Shown here in pieces: positions 18,700-29,660 of a stretch of 64,000 bases of DNA. Made by a program: the position numbers and the translations under genes. How positions within the stretch are numbered: position 1 is the first letter of the stretch; every line of letters begins with the position of its first letter. This DNA comes from Levilactobacillus namurensis DSM 19117. Lineage in GTDB: Bacteria > Bacillota > Bacilli > Lactobacillales > Lactobacillaceae. The notes below the pieces were generated by a model, which made no database searches, was not told where the DNA came from, and was given only the letters and a program-made list of their open reading frames with translations. The stretch lies in contig NZ_AZDT01000010.1 in NCBI RefSeq assembly GCF_001434785.1, forward strand, positions 1 to 64,000. The letters run 5' to 3'.

Positions 18700-20076
18700 C
18701 TAGTTCAAATCTTCCGGATAGACCGTAAACCGCAACCCCTTAGGAAAGAAGTTCTTGACGGTCTGTCCCACGACCTTACCGAAGCCAACGGGTTGCTGCT
18801 GGCACGTTAGGAGGTACCACCCCTTTGCCGGAGCAGTCGCTAACGCAATGGTGTCCCCGTGAACCCATTTTTGCCACTGATCCAAATCGATGGCTAGCGT
18901 GTGGTTCACCCGCTGTGGCTCACTTGCTAAGGCCAACGCATAGGCGGGTTCAAACCGGTTCTTCTTAAACGTCCCCAGATGCAATCCCGGACGGAAAACG
19001 TGTGCCCGTTTCAATGCCGGTAAGTCTTGTGGGACCGCGAATAATTGATCCTTCACGGTCACTAGCTCACCTGCGGGCAACGCTTCCGTTCCCAAGACTT
19101 GTTGGGCAAAGTCTTGCCAAAGCTGCCGCTGGTCGCGGCTCAGGGCCGTTCCCAACTGGGCTTGGCCCCGCGGACGGGTTGGCTCCGCAGCGGACGTTCG
19201 TTCCAATTTAGCCACAAAATGACCTTCCCCCTGAAGTAAGTGGGGGAACAACCGCGCCGCTTTTTTCAACTCCGGATTACCATCGGCCCACTCCGGCCGG
19301 GCATCAACAACGCCACCAGACTTCTCAACGGGAACCAAGTGGAACTCGGGAAAGGTCTTCAAGACCCACGCCATCATCTGTTCGTCTTCTTCCGGTGCAA
19401 AAGTACAAGTCGAGTAGATCAATTGTCCGCCAGGCTTGACCATCTTAACGGCCTCCGTTAAAATCTCACGTTGCCGCGTCACACAGTCTTCGACGTACGC
19501 TAGCGACCAGTAATCCATGGCCGCCGGATCTTTTCGGAACATGCCTTCCCCCGAACACGGGGCATCGACTAATACCTTGTCAAAGTAGTCCGGAAAAACG
19601 GGACTGAGCGTATCCGGCGAATCGTTTAAGATCACGGCATTAGCGACCCCAAACCGTTCAACGTTCTCGGCTAGGACCCGAACCCGCTTACGATTGATTT
19701 CGTTGGTGACCAACAGTCCCGTTCCCTGAAGGTAGCTGGCTAAGTGGGTGGTCTTCCCACCGGGAGCCGCACACAGGTCTAAGACTCGTTCGCCCTTAGC
19801 TGGGGCTGCCGTTGCGCCAACGAACATCGCACTGGGTTCTTGGCTATAGACCGCACCGCTTTGGTGGGCCAAGCTTCGGCCCTTCACTGCTCCATAATAC
19901 CCCCACTGAGCATACGGAACTGGCTTAGCTGTCGTCAAGTTTGCGGGCACTTTTCGTTCTGGATTGACACGATAACCGGCCGTATTCACCGTCGACGTCA
20001 AGCTCGCCAAGAACGCCGGGGCTTCATCGCCCAGTAACCGCTGGTACTTCGTCACAAAGTCATCAGGTAAGTTCAC
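18700..20076 (-). CDS. rsmF: RsmF-family 16S rRNA cytosine-C5 methyltransferase
   Basis: 458 aa SAM-dependent NOL1/NOP2/Sun methyltransferase. SAM motif I is VLDLCAAPGGKTTHLAS near residue 110. The two catalytic cysteines lie in VDAPCSGEGMFRKDP near 175 (TCT/PCS pair) and YSTCTFAPEEDEQMM near 230. The C-terminal half carries the extra RsmF/YebU-type domain ending in PKGLRFTVYPEDLN. The likely target is a cytosine in 16S rRNA, but Firmicutes members have not all been assigned. GTG start at 20076 follows GGAGG by seven bases. It is monocistronic between hairpin and divergent promoter. Confidence 0.9.
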   Translation of the reverse strand: MNLPDDFVTKYQRLLGDEAPAFLASLTSTVNTAGYRVNPERKVPANLTTAKPVPYAQWGYYGAVKGRSLAHQSGAVYSQEPSAMFVGATAAPAKGERVLDLCAAPGGKTTHLASYLQGTGLLVTNEINRKRVRVLAENVERFGVANAVILNDSPDTLSPVFPDYFDKVLVDAPCSGEGMFRKDPAAMDYWSLAYVEDCVTRQREILTEAVKMVKPGGQLIYSTCTFAPEEDEQMMAWVLKTFPEFHLVPVEKSGGVVDARPEWADGNPELKKAARLFPHLLQGEGHFVAKLERTSAAEPTRPRGQAQLGTALSRDQRQLWQDFAQQVLGTEALPAGELVTVKDQLFAVPQDLPALKRAHVFRPGLHLGTFKKNRFEPAYALALASEPQRVNHTLAIDLDQWQKWVHGDTIALATAPAKGWYLLTCQQQPVGFGKVVGQTVKNFFPKGLRFTVYPEDLN

Positions 20077-20261
20077 CGTTATTCCTCCATCTTGTTCATT
20101 ACAACTAGTTATTTGTATCGTACATATAACTGGTTTTACCCAGTTTATCGGTTTTCATTATACCCGTTTCCCGTACTCAGCACTAGGGAGAAATCCTCGC
20201 TTTCATTTTCATTTTGTGGTAAATTGGGAGGACTTAGTCATTTACATGTGAGGTGTTCTTA

Positions 20262-21074
20262 ATGGAACGAAAACTAATTGCCATTGATTTAGACGGAACG
20301 ACTTTGAACAACGCTTCTGAAATCAGTCCTAAAACCCAAGCGGTCTTAACCGCGGCACGCCAGGCGGGACACCTGGTTAGTATCGTTACGGGACGGCCTA
20401 ACCGGCTATCCACCGGAATCTATGATCAGCTCCACCTAGACGGCCCCATGATCAACTTCAACGGGAGCCTAGGACACATCCCCAACCACCACTGGGCAGG
20501 CGAGTATCAATACACCTTCGACCGGGAAGTGGCCTTCGACCTGATGGCCCACCGGCAGGAGCTGGGGATCAACATGATGGCCGCGGAAGGAAAGAACCTC
20601 TTTCTCGCCCTAAAGGAACGGCCCGTTGCCCTGGACTTCTTCCCGTCCGTTCTTCAAGCCAACCAGATTTTGAACCAAAAGAGTTTGGCCCAGGACCCGA
20701 CCAGTCTAACGATCGCTGTCGACCACAGTCACGAAGAACACCTGCTGAGCTACCTACGGCATAACTTCGGCGACGTAATTGACGCTGCGCCTTGGGGTGG
20801 TCCCCACTCCGTAGTCGAGCTCGGGGCCAAGGGTGTTCAAAAGGCCACCGGGGTCGAAGTTCTAGCCGATCATTATCAAGTCAAACGCCAAAACATCATT
20901 GCCTTTGGTGACGAACATAACGATTCTGCCATGCTCGATTACGCTGGCTGGGGTGTTGCGATGCAAAATGCGACGCCCGCCATTAAGGGAATCGCCAACG
21001 ACGTGACGCCGTTAGACAACCAACACGACGGTTTAGCCAACTACCTGCAAGACTACCTAGAATTGGCCGAATAA
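20262..21074 (+). CDS. HAD-superfamily Cof-type sugar/nucleotide phosphatase
   Basis: 270 aa. Motif I DLDGTTLNN near residue 8 with the nucleophile and acid Asp pair; motif II SIVTGRPNR near 42; motif III Lys in ELGAKGVQKATG near 195; motif IV GDEHNDSAMLDYAG near 222. The type C2B cap between motifs II and III marks the Cof/YidA group that dephosphorylates sugar phosphates, FMN or nucleotides; the real substrate is unknown. ATG at 20262 is six bases after GAGGTG; a GTG inside the ribosome-binding site is rejected. Confidence 0.9.
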   Translation: MERKLIAIDLDGTTLNNASEISPKTQAVLTAARQAGHLVSIVTGRPNRLSTGIYDQLHLDGPMINFNGSLGHIPNHHWAGEYQYTFDREVAFDLMAHRQELGINMMAAEGKNLFLALKERPVALDFFPSVLQANQILNQKSLAQDPTSLTIAVDHSHEEHLLSYLRHNFGDVIDAAPWGGPHSVVELGAKGVQKATGVEVLADHYQVKRQNIIAFGDEHNDSAMLDYAGWGVAMQNATPAIKGIANDVTPLDNQHDGLANYLQDYLELAE

Positions 21075-21079
21075 GCATA

Positions 21080-21128
21080 AAGAGCCTAACGCACTCCCTC
21101 GTGAGGGATCTGCGTTAGACTCTTTTTT
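21080..21128. terminator. Bidirectional terminator
   Basis: AGAGCCTAACGCA (from 21081) pairs with TGCGTTAGACTCT followed by T7 (to 21128), inner CCCTCGTGAGGG. It lies between convergent phosphatase and alcohol dehydrogenase genes. Confidence 0.85.
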
Positions 21129-21139
21129 TACACATCCTA

Positions 21140-22090
21140 TTAATCTCGAGACGCAATCAAACGTCCCACAACCTCGCCCTTTTCTAGAGAAACTAAGCCC
21201 TCTGGAATCTTATCGAAGGTGGTCGTTGGGAGATCCGGGTGCATCTTCCCCGTCTGGAAGTACTTGTAGACGTTAGCAATGTCTTCCGGCGTTCCTCCAG
21301 AATTACCAACTAACGTCACGTTACGCGTAATCAGGTTCCCCGTGTCAATCGTACTGTGGAGGATGCCCATTCCGACAACCACTACGGTTCCGCCGGCTTT
21401 AACCGCCTTCGCCGCTTCGTTGGTCGTGGTATCAAAACCAGCAAAGTCAATAATCAAGTCAATGTCTTGGTCCTTAAGGTCTGCGATGTCCGCATAAGCG
21501 GCCTCAACCCCAATCTTTTCGGCCCATTGTCGTGCGGACGCTTTGGTATCCACCGCATAGACCTTGCATCCGGCAATCACAGCCATGTTAACCGCAAACT
21601 CGCCTAAGCCACCGATGCCAATGATACCGACCTTCATGCCAGGTTTGGCCTTCCCCGTCACGAATAAGGGGTGGTAAGAAGACATCCCCGCATCGGTCGC
21701 GGAAGCCCCCTGAACGTAGCTGACGCCATCTGGCAGTGGGACTAATTGATTGGCTGGCACTGCGGCCATATCGGAATAGCCACCGTCACGCATACAGCCA
21801 ATCGTCTGGCCAGTCTCCGGGTTCTGCGGTGAGACACCGACCCGATCGCCAATCTGGTAATCCTTGACGTTAGCCCCGACCTTAATGATCTGACCAGCAC
21901 ATTCGTGACCTAAGATCACTGGTGCTTTGATTAGTGGCAACCAGTTCGGGTCGTGTAAAATCCCCACGTCCGTGTGGCACAGCCCCGCGGCCTTCACCGC
22001 GATCACCACTTCATCGTCTGCTGGTTCTGGGTCCGGTTGTTCCACCAATTTCAACGGAACGTTGGTATCCGTAAATCGCCATCCACGCAT
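21140..22090 (-). CDS. Zinc-binding alcohol dehydrogenase lacking the structural-zinc loop
   Basis: 316 aa member of the medium-chain dehydrogenase family. Catalytic-zinc ligands are visible in AGLCHTDVG near residue 38 and LGHECAG near 62, and the NAD(P) motif is GIIGIGGLGEFAVN near 155. The usual four-cysteine lobe that binds structural zinc is missing: the expected segment reads VSPQNPETGQTIGCM, which explains the short length. ATG at 22090 follows AAGGAG by seven to eight bases. Physiological substrate unknown; reduction of aldehydes with NAD(P)H is likely. Confidence 0.85.
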   Translation of the reverse strand: MRGWRFTDTNVPLKLVEQPDPEPADDEVVIAVKAAGLCHTDVGILHDPNWLPLIKAPVILGHECAGQIIKVGANVKDYQIGDRVGVSPQNPETGQTIGCMRDGGYSDMAAVPANQLVPLPDGVSYVQGASATDAGMSSYHPLFVTGKAKPGMKVGIIGIGGLGEFAVNMAVIAGCKVYAVDTKASARQWAEKIGVEAAYADIADLKDQDIDLIIDFAGFDTTTNEAAKAVKAGGTVVVVGMGILHSTIDTGNLITRNVTLVGNSGGTPEDIANVYKYFQTGKMHPDLPTTTFDKIPEGLVSLEKGEVVGRLIASRD

Positions 22091-22186
22091 CAAATCACTC
22101 CTTAATCTATGTAATCGGTTACATGTACATCTTTAAGTATATCACACCTACAACCTTTTGTAGGCCTATGGATTAGGATGAACTTC

Positions 22187-22236
22187 AAAAAAGTCCTTTA
22201 GGATTTCCCCACCAGGGCATTTCCTAAAGGACTTTC
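22187..22236. terminator. Terminator after the second alcohol dehydrogenase
   Basis: AAGTCCTTTAGG (22191-22202) pairs exactly with CCTAAAGGACTT (22223-22234). On the minus strand it is followed by TTTTTTG, 12 bp past the stop at 22248. Confidence 0.85.
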
Positions 22237-22247
22237 ATGAACCTTTT

Positions 22248-23291
22248 TTAATCACTGACCACGACAAAGGACTTGATGGCCTTGCGATCAACCATGGCCT
22301 GGTAGGCAGCATCGATCTGATCCAACGGGAAGGTCTGCGTAAAGACTTTTCCCGGATTAATCTGACCATCCAAGACGGCCTTCAACAGGCATTGCTTGTC
22401 GTAGGTCGTCACGGAAGCTGGACCCCCTGCCAGAATCGTATTGCGGTAGAATGGCGCGGTGACGTCCATCTTAGTCGTGTGCGGTAAGCCGACGCGACCA
22501 ACCACGGCACCTGGACGACCGACCTGCATTGCCGTCTCCGTCGAAAGTTCCGTCCCAACACATTCCAGAACAGCATCGGCACCGGCACCGTTAGTCAACG
22601 CCATGATCTGCTTGACCGCGTCGTCGCCCCGGTCAGCCACGTTGTCGGTCGCACCGAACTCTTGGGCTAAGGCTTGCCGGTCGGCATGGCGACTAGTGGA
22701 GATAATGCGCTTAGCACCCAGCATCTTGGCGGCAATGATGGCACATAAACCCACGGCACCGTCCCCCAAGACCACGACCGTATCACCAGCATGGACGTTG
22801 GCGACCCGGGCAGCATGGTATCCCGTGGCCATGACATCCGCTAAAGTCAGCAACGATTTCAGCATGCCATCACTATAGTCACTAGGCTGGCCGGGAATCT
22901 TGACCAACGCCCACTGGCCGTGCTGGAAACGAATGTATTCGGCTTGGTCACCATCGCTAAAGTTATCCGTATGCGACTGACAAACACCATCGAAACCGGC
23001 TAGACACGCGGCACAGTGCCCACAACCGTGAGTAAACGGCGCAATCACAAAATCACCGGGCTTGACCGTAGTAATGGCTTCGCCGACGGTCTCAACGATT
23101 CCAATGGCCTCGTGACCAGTGTTTTCTGAATTTGCGGCCTTATCATCCAGGCCCCGGTAAGCCCACAGGTCGGACCCACAAACACACGCCCGAACGACTT
23201 TGATAATCACATCATCTGGCTGTTGAATCGTGGGGTTCTCAATATCTTGAACGTCCATCTGACCCGCTTTAGCAAATACAGCTGCTTTCAT
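22248..23291 (-). CDS. Zinc-dependent alcohol dehydrogenase (MDR family)
   Basis: 347 aa. Catalytic zinc ligands in ACVCGSDLWAYRG near residue 38 and NTGHEAIG near 58. The structural zinc lobe is complete (GCGHCAACLAGFDGVC near 90-105: four Cys). Cofactor motif VLGDGAVGLCA near 168, followed by STSRHADR, where Ser/Arg residues after the beta-strand suggest NADP preference. Strong AAGGAGG before the ATG. It resembles the TDH/glutathione-independent dehydrogenases annotated in lactobacilli. Monocistronic, with a terminator after it. Confidence 0.85.
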   Translation of the reverse strand: MKAAVFAKAGQMDVQDIENPTIQQPDDVIIKVVRACVCGSDLWAYRGLDDKAANSENTGHEAIGIVETVGEAITTVKPGDFVIAPFTHGCGHCAACLAGFDGVCQSHTDNFSDGDQAEYIRFQHGQWALVKIPGQPSDYSDGMLKSLLTLADVMATGYHAARVANVHAGDTVVVLGDGAVGLCAIIAAKMLGAKRIISTSRHADRQALAQEFGATDNVADRGDDAVKQIMALTNGAGADAVLECVGTELSTETAMQVGRPGAVVGRVGLPHTTKMDVTAPFYRNTILAGGPASVTTYDKQCLLKAVLDGQINPGKVFTQTFPLDQIDAAYQAMVDRKAIKSFVVVSD

Positions 23292-23456
23292 AAAATATTG
23301 TCCTCCTTTTAATTAACTATCTAAATTATAGCGGTCGCCACCTCAAAAAGAAAATCTAAACTACGAGCCAAAAGAGTGGGCCAAACAGCGGTGTAGCCGA
23401 GCATTGCCCCCGTAAGCAGAGCTGACTGCCCTTGGTTGCTCGTTTCAGTACCGTAT

Positions 23457-23490
23457 CAAAAAAGCCTGGGCGTTTGGTCCCAGGCTCTGC
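23457..23490 (-). terminator. Terminator after glpK
   Basis: Minus strand: AGCCTGGG (23486-23479) pairs with CCCAGGCT (23470-23463), then T6. It begins 12 bp past the glpK stop. Confidence 0.85.
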
Positions 23491-23501
23491 AAATCACTAG
23501 T

Positions 23502-25025
<1,524 letters not shown>

Positions 25026-25116
25026 TTACGTTCATTAACACCGGCGAATCGTCGTCGGGGTTTCACAATTGTCTCTAGTATACCGAAAAGTCCCCATAAC
25101 GCCAATATCAAGTGTC

Positions 25117-25161
25117 AATAAAACCGCTACCAAGCTGATAATATCAACGTTGGTGGCGGTT
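25117..25161 (-). terminator. Terminator after the tautomerase gene
   Basis: AACCGCTACCAA (25122-25133) pairs with TTGGTGGCGGTT (25150-25161) with inner pairing, and on the minus strand is followed by TTATTG. Confidence 0.7.
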
Positions 25162-25193
25162 CATAATTTTTTCTTCAGTTTTTCAGTAGCGAC

Positions 25194-25382
25194 TTACTTT
25201 TCGTCGCTCTTCAAAACACCAGCGACACCGTAACGGTTGGGTTGCATCTCCCGTAAGATGACGTGCACGTGTTCTGCTGGCGCCCCCGTGTTCTTGGTAA
25301 CCGCAGTGGTGACGTCTTCGACTAAGGCCTTCAATTGAGCTTGTGAGCGACCCGCAATTAAATCAATGTTGACAATTGGCAT
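25194..25382 (-). CDS. 4-oxalocrotonate tautomerase-family protein
   Basis: 62 aa, the normal length for this family. Pro-2 right after the initiator Met (MPIVNIDLIAGRS) is the catalytic base exposed by Met removal. VHVILREMQPNRYGVAGV contains the conserved Arg of the active site. Such proteins form hexamers and isomerise enols or ketones; the substrate in lactobacilli is not known. GGAAGGG lies upstream of the ATG. Monocistronic. Confidence 0.92.
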   Translation of the reverse strand: MPIVNIDLIAGRSQAQLKALVEDVTTAVTKNTGAPAEHVHVILREMQPNRYGVAGVLKSDEK

Positions 25383-25458
25383 TTATCTCGTTCCCTTCCA
25401 TGTAAAGTAGCTTCTATTATACCGATAAGCCTCCCTAAGAGCAATCATTCCCCCACTA

Positions 25459-26352
25459 TTATTGGGGCCGCTCGGTCTGGCGAATCTTCAACTGTTCCGT
25501 CTCGTTGTAGAAGTTCCCTTCGATATCGATCGTGTTCACCAGATTGACGAAGGCGTGGGGATCCGTTTCCTTCACGGCATGCTCGAGGGTATATAACTCG
25601 TACCGCGAAATGACCACCATCAGGACAGCACTATCTTGCCGGCGATAAGCCCCCACTGCGGGCATAATCGTGATGCCCCGAATCAACGTTGAGCTGAGCG
25701 CTTCGATGACCGCATCCTGCTGTTGGGTAACGATAAACGCCGTTAATTTTTGGTGGCGCGTGTGAATACTATCGACGACCCGGGACATCGCGTAGATGGA
25801 AATAATCGTGTACAGCGCACTTTCCCAACCAAATAGGCCCCCCGCAATCAGGACGATTCCCAGGTTGATCATCAGCATTAGCGTTCCAATCGTTCGCCCC
25901 GTGGTCTTCTCGAGAACGACGGCAACGATGTCCATCCCCCCGGTCGAGAAGCCATATTTTAAGGGATACGCGACACCGATCCCCGTCAAGATGCCCCCAA
26001 ACAGGGCAGCTAATAGCGTATTGTGCGCCACGAATTCGACCGGAATCACGATGGTCAGAATTGAGGTAAAAATCGCCACTAAGATTGAGTAAAACGTAAA
26101 GCCCCGGCCCACCTTAAACCAACCTAATAAGCCAATCGGGACGTTGAACAACAGGATAAACCACCCCGTATTGACGTGTAAGCCCACCATCTGTAATAAC
26201 ATCGCCAAAATCTGCGAGATTCCGTTAATTCCCGCACTAAAGATCTTACCAGGAATCAAAAACTCGTTTAGGGCAATGGCGCTGATGACCGCGGACCCTA
26301 TCAGCACTAAAATCTGCCGACCCATCTGGTCTTTTTCTAATGCCATTCTCAT
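25459..26352 (-). CDS. YitT-family membrane protein (DUF161/DUF2179)
   Basis: 297 aa with five to six hydrophobic segments (residues about 12-185) including the family GFSTGGMDIVAVVLEK motif near 138, and a soluble C-terminal DUF2179 domain (about 215-290) containing ITIMPAVGAYRRQDSAVLMVV. YitT proteins are widespread in Firmicutes and of unknown transport role; the DUF2179 domain resembles ligand-binding regulatory domains. ATG follows AAGGGTGG. No functional partner is adjacent. Confidence 0.9.
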   Translation of the reverse strand: MRMALEKDQMGRQILVLIGSAVISAIALNEFLIPGKIFSAGINGISQILAMLLQMVGLHVNTGWFILLFNVPIGLLGWFKVGRGFTFYSILVAIFTSILTIVIPVEFVAHNTLLAALFGGILTGIGVAYPLKYGFSTGGMDIVAVVLEKTTGRTIGTLMLMINLGIVLIAGGLFGWESALYTIISIYAMSRVVDSIHTRHQKLTAFIVTQQQDAVIEALSSTLIRGITIMPAVGAYRRQDSAVLMVVISRYELYTLEHAVKETDPHAFVNLVNTIDIEGNFYNETEQLKIRQTERPQ

Positions 26353-26622
26353 ATTCCACCCTTCTCAAAAACAGTGTTTGTCATTATTTAACCACATCCC
26401 CCAAGCGCTGACTAGCACGAAACACCGCTTTTTAAGGGGAACACCGGATATCTTCTCATTTTTAGTGGTATACATGTAACCGTTATACTTTGCATAAATA
26501 ATATTTTAGATGAGAATTATAAATTTCTTGATTAGAACTCCCGGGATTTCCGTTGGGTTCTTGGGAAAGATGGTAAAATAATAATGTGTAATTTTATACA
26601 AAAAAATGAAAGGAGCCTTCTC

Positions 26623-28038
26623 ATGAATTACTCTGCTTGTACCAGTATCCTCATTGGCGCTAAAGCCAGTATTGACGGATCCGTCATGATTGGACGTAAT
26701 GAAGACGCCAAGGCCGCCTGGCCGAAGCACTTCGTAGTGCACGCTGCCAAAACGGCGACCACCCCGCAAAGTTACGTCAGTCCCGATAACGGGTTCACCA
26801 TGCCCCTGCCTTTAACGGCTGCGAAGTACACGGCAACGCCGGAATGGACCACGAAGTACGGGCTATTCGAAGAAGCCGGGATCAATGAATACGGTGTCGC
26901 GATGAGTGCCACTGAAAGTACCTACTCTAACAAACGGGTCTTAGGGGCCGATCCTTTGGTCAAAGACGGGATTGGTGAGGAAGCCATGGTGACCGTGGTT
27001 CTCCCCTACATCCGCACTGCCAGAGAAGGGGTCCAACGACTAGGAAAAATCGTCGAAGTCTACGGGACGTCTGAGTCTAACGGTATCCTGTTTGCAGACC
27101 AGCACGAAGCCTGGTACCTGGAAACGGGTGCCGGACACTACTGGGTCGCCCAACGGATTCCCGACAACGCTTATGCCGTGGTCGCAAACCAGATGGCGAT
27201 TCAAACCATCGATTTCAACGACCCCGCGAACTTCTTGTTCGCCCCTAACCTGAAGGCCTTCGTTACGGACAACCACTTGAATCCACACACCGACCGCTTT
27301 AGCTGGCGCGACATTTTCGGGACTCAGGACCAATCCGACCTGTACTACAACACCCCCCGGGTCTGGTACGGTCAACGTTGTTTCACGCCCCACGTCACCG
27401 CACAACCGCAATCATTCGATCTTCCCTTTATTCAATATGCGGACCGGCAATTGGACATTAATGACGCACAAGACTACCTCAGCAGTCACTACCAAGGCAC
27501 CCCCTATGATCCCGTCGGCGATGGTCCGCTTGCCGATAAGAAACGGTTCCGACCAGTCAGTCTGGCTAAGACACAAGAATCACACGTGATACAACTCCGT
27601 CCGGACCGCGACCCTGCCGTATCAGGAATTCTCTGGTTAGCCATGGGGGTTGCCGCGCAAAGTGTCTATGTGCCGTTTTACGCCGGCATCACCAGCACGC
27701 CTGAAGCTTACCATCAGGGTGCGGCCACCTATGACCGAGATTCCGCTTACTGGACGTATAAGTTGGTCAGTGTCTTGACTGACGCCCATTACCACGAAGC
27801 TTGGCCTATCACCAGCGACGTGCGCGACCAGTTACGAGTGGATCTCGCACACTTAGTCCGGGAGACCGACCGGGTCGCGCAAACGCTATCCGGAACGGAA
27901 CTAAACGATTATGTTACTAAGCGTTCCAATCAAGCCGCGGCCTTAGGGCTTCGACAGTACCAAGAACTCGCGGCGAAGTTGATCACCCAAGCCACTGACT
28001 TAGGGCCCCTCAACTACCACCAAGACCTTAATCTATAA
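26623..28038 (+). CDS. pepD: C69-family dipeptidase (PepD type)
   Basis: 471 aa intracellular N-terminal-nucleophile hydrolase that cleaves dipeptides. The nucleophile Cys is in YSACTSILIGAKASIDG, followed by VMIGRNEDA, both diagnostic. GAGHYWVAQRIPDNAYAVVA near residue 170 is conserved in the family. The start at 26623 follows GAAAGGAG; the 13-codon extension upstream overlaps the ribosome-binding site. It is followed after 51 bp by a permease on the same strand, which may supply amino acids or peptides. Confidence 0.93.
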   Translation: MNYSACTSILIGAKASIDGSVMIGRNEDAKAAWPKHFVVHAAKTATTPQSYVSPDNGFTMPLPLTAAKYTATPEWTTKYGLFEEAGINEYGVAMSATESTYSNKRVLGADPLVKDGIGEEAMVTVVLPYIRTAREGVQRLGKIVEVYGTSESNGILFADQHEAWYLETGAGHYWVAQRIPDNAYAVVANQMAIQTIDFNDPANFLFAPNLKAFVTDNHLNPHTDRFSWRDIFGTQDQSDLYYNTPRVWYGQRCFTPHVTAQPQSFDLPFIQYADRQLDINDAQDYLSSHYQGTPYDPVGDGPLADKKRFRPVSLAKTQESHVIQLRPDRDPAVSGILWLAMGVAAQSVYVPFYAGITSTPEAYHQGAATYDRDSAYWTYKLVSVLTDAHYHEAWPITSDVRDQLRVDLAHLVRETDRVAQTLSGTELNDYVTKRSNQAAALGLRQYQELAAKLITQATDLGPLNYHQDLNL

Positions 28039-28089
28039 CAACGGTCTGGACTAGCTTACTAGCCCATCACCAAATGGGAGATATTTATC

Positions 28090-29595
28090 ATGGAAAAACA
28101 GAAAAAGATTAAACTCGCCAATTTAATCTTAATGATTTTCACCGCCATCTACGGTTTCGCCAACACAACGGTGGCTTTCGATCAAATGGGCTACGCCAGT
28201 ATCATCTGGTACGTCCTTGCAGCGTTGCTCTTCTTCTTACCTAGTGCCTTAATGATGGCCGAATACGGCTCCGCCTTTAAGGAAGCTAAAGGGGGAATCT
28301 ACTCCTGGTTAGCGGGTTCCATCGGTGAGAAGTGGGCCTTTATCGGGACCTTCATCTGGTTATCCTCCTGGATCATCTGGATGCTTTCCACGGCCAGCAA
28401 GGTCTGGATTCCCCTCTCCACACTGATCTCAGGGAGCGATAAGACCCAGACCTGGTCCCTGTTCGGCCTGACTTCAACCCAGACCATCGGACTTTTAGGG
28501 ATTCTGTGGATTATCGTGGTCACCTTCTTCGCTAGTCGTGGGGTCAGCTCCATTGCCAAGATTTCCTCGATTGGGGGGATGTTCGTGATGTTCCTGACGG
28601 CCATCTTCTTCATTGCCAGCATCGTGATCCTGGTCGCAAATAAGGGTGTCTTAGCAGAACCCATTCACGGGGCCCACAGCTTCGTTGCTTCACCAAATCC
28701 TTCCTTCTCGTCGCCAATGGCCCTGATTTCCTTCATCACGTATGCGGTCTTCGCCTACGCCGGAATGGAATCCATGGGGGGAATCACGGATAGCATGGAC
28801 CGTCCGGAAAAGACCTTCCCTAAGGGACTGATCATCTCCACGATTGCCATTACCATCATGTACTCCGTCTCCATCTTCCTATGGGGGGTCAGCACCAACT
28901 GGACCCAAATCTTAGGTAAGAGTGAAGTCAACCTAGGGAACATCACCTACGTCTTAATGAACAACTTAGGATTGGTCTTAGGACATTCTCTGGGCGTTTC
29001 AGCTGGAACGGCCGTGGGCTTAGGTCATCTATTCGCCCGGTTAACGGGGTTGAGTATGTTTATGGCTTACATGGGGTCCTTCTTCGTTCTGATCTACTCA
29101 CCGTTGAAGTCCTTCATCTTAGGATCCAACCCCAACCTGTGGCCTAAGAAGATGACTAAGCTGAACAAAGTCGGGATGCCGGCCTATGCAATGTGGATTC
29201 AAGCCGCTATTGTGGCCGTCTTCATCTTCTTAGTTGCCTTCGGGGGCTCAGCCGCCAACGAATTCTACCTGATCCTGACCGACATGGGGAACGTTTCGAC
29301 GTCCTTCCCTTACCTCTTCTTGATTGGGGCCTTCCCATTCTTCAAGAAGCGTACTGATCTGGAACGGCCCTTCGAAATCTTTACCAGCAAAGGTTGGACC
29401 AACACCATTACTACGATCGTTATGATTATTCTAGTGGGTGGGATTGGCTTCACCTGCTTACAACCAATTCTGGAACAAGATTACATGACCGCCTTCTGGA
29501 CGATCATCGGCCCAATCTTCTTCGGTGCTGTTGCGTGGATCTTCTACCGTAACGCACAGAAGCGAGACCAGGTTACGTCAACTGACGAAGACTAA
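28090..29595 (+). CDS. yjeM: APC-superfamily amino-acid permease, YjeM-like
   Basis: 501 aa with about 12 hydrophobic helices. Long identical stretches to Escherichia coli YjeM are recognisable, for example LILMIFTAIYGFAN near residue 11, GGIYSW near 68, LWGVSTNW near 262 and VNLGNITYVLM near 282. The substrate of YjeM is not known; it belongs to the glutamate/GABA-antiporter-like branch of the amino acid-polyamine-organocation family. GGGAG lies nine bases upstream of ATG. Likely co-transcribed with the dipeptidase gene; a strong terminator follows. Confidence 0.88.
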   Translation: MEKQKKIKLANLILMIFTAIYGFANTTVAFDQMGYASIIWYVLAALLFFLPSALMMAEYGSAFKEAKGGIYSWLAGSIGEKWAFIGTFIWLSSWIIWMLSTASKVWIPLSTLISGSDKTQTWSLFGLTSTQTIGLLGILWIIVVTFFASRGVSSIAKISSIGGMFVMFLTAIFFIASIVILVANKGVLAEPIHGAHSFVASPNPSFSSPMALISFITYAVFAYAGMESMGGITDSMDRPEKTFPKGLIISTIAITIMYSVSIFLWGVSTNWTQILGKSEVNLGNITYVLMNNLGLVLGHSLGVSAGTAVGLGHLFARLTGLSMFMAYMGSFFVLIYSPLKSFILGSNPNLWPKKMTKLNKVGMPAYAMWIQAAIVAVFIFLVAFGGSAANEFYLILTDMGNVSTSFPYLFLIGAFPFFKKRTDLERPFEIFTSKGWTNTITTIVMIILVGGIGFTCLQPILEQDYMTAFWTIIGPIFFGAVAWIFYRNAQKRDQVTSTDED

Positions 29596-29613
29596 GTTCA
29601 TCCTAGATTCGCC

Positions 29614-29652
29614 CAAAAGGGGGACGCACCGTTATTGGTGGGTCCCCCTTTT
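29614..29652. terminator. Bidirectional terminator
   Basis: AAAAGGGGGAC (29615-29625) pairs with GTCCCCCTTTT (29642-29652) with inner GCACC/GGTGG, between the convergent permease and kup. Confidence 0.88.
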
Positions 29653-29660
29653 GTATCCAC

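Noticed and set aside
23292-23456. Hidden small gene or tRNA between glpK and the alcohol dehydrogenase
   Set aside because: No start signal, no cloverleaf, nothing recognisable.
26475-26488. cre-like TGTAACCGTTATAC before the dipeptidase gene
   Set aside because: Two mismatches at important positions and about 135 bp from the start codon; too weak to list.
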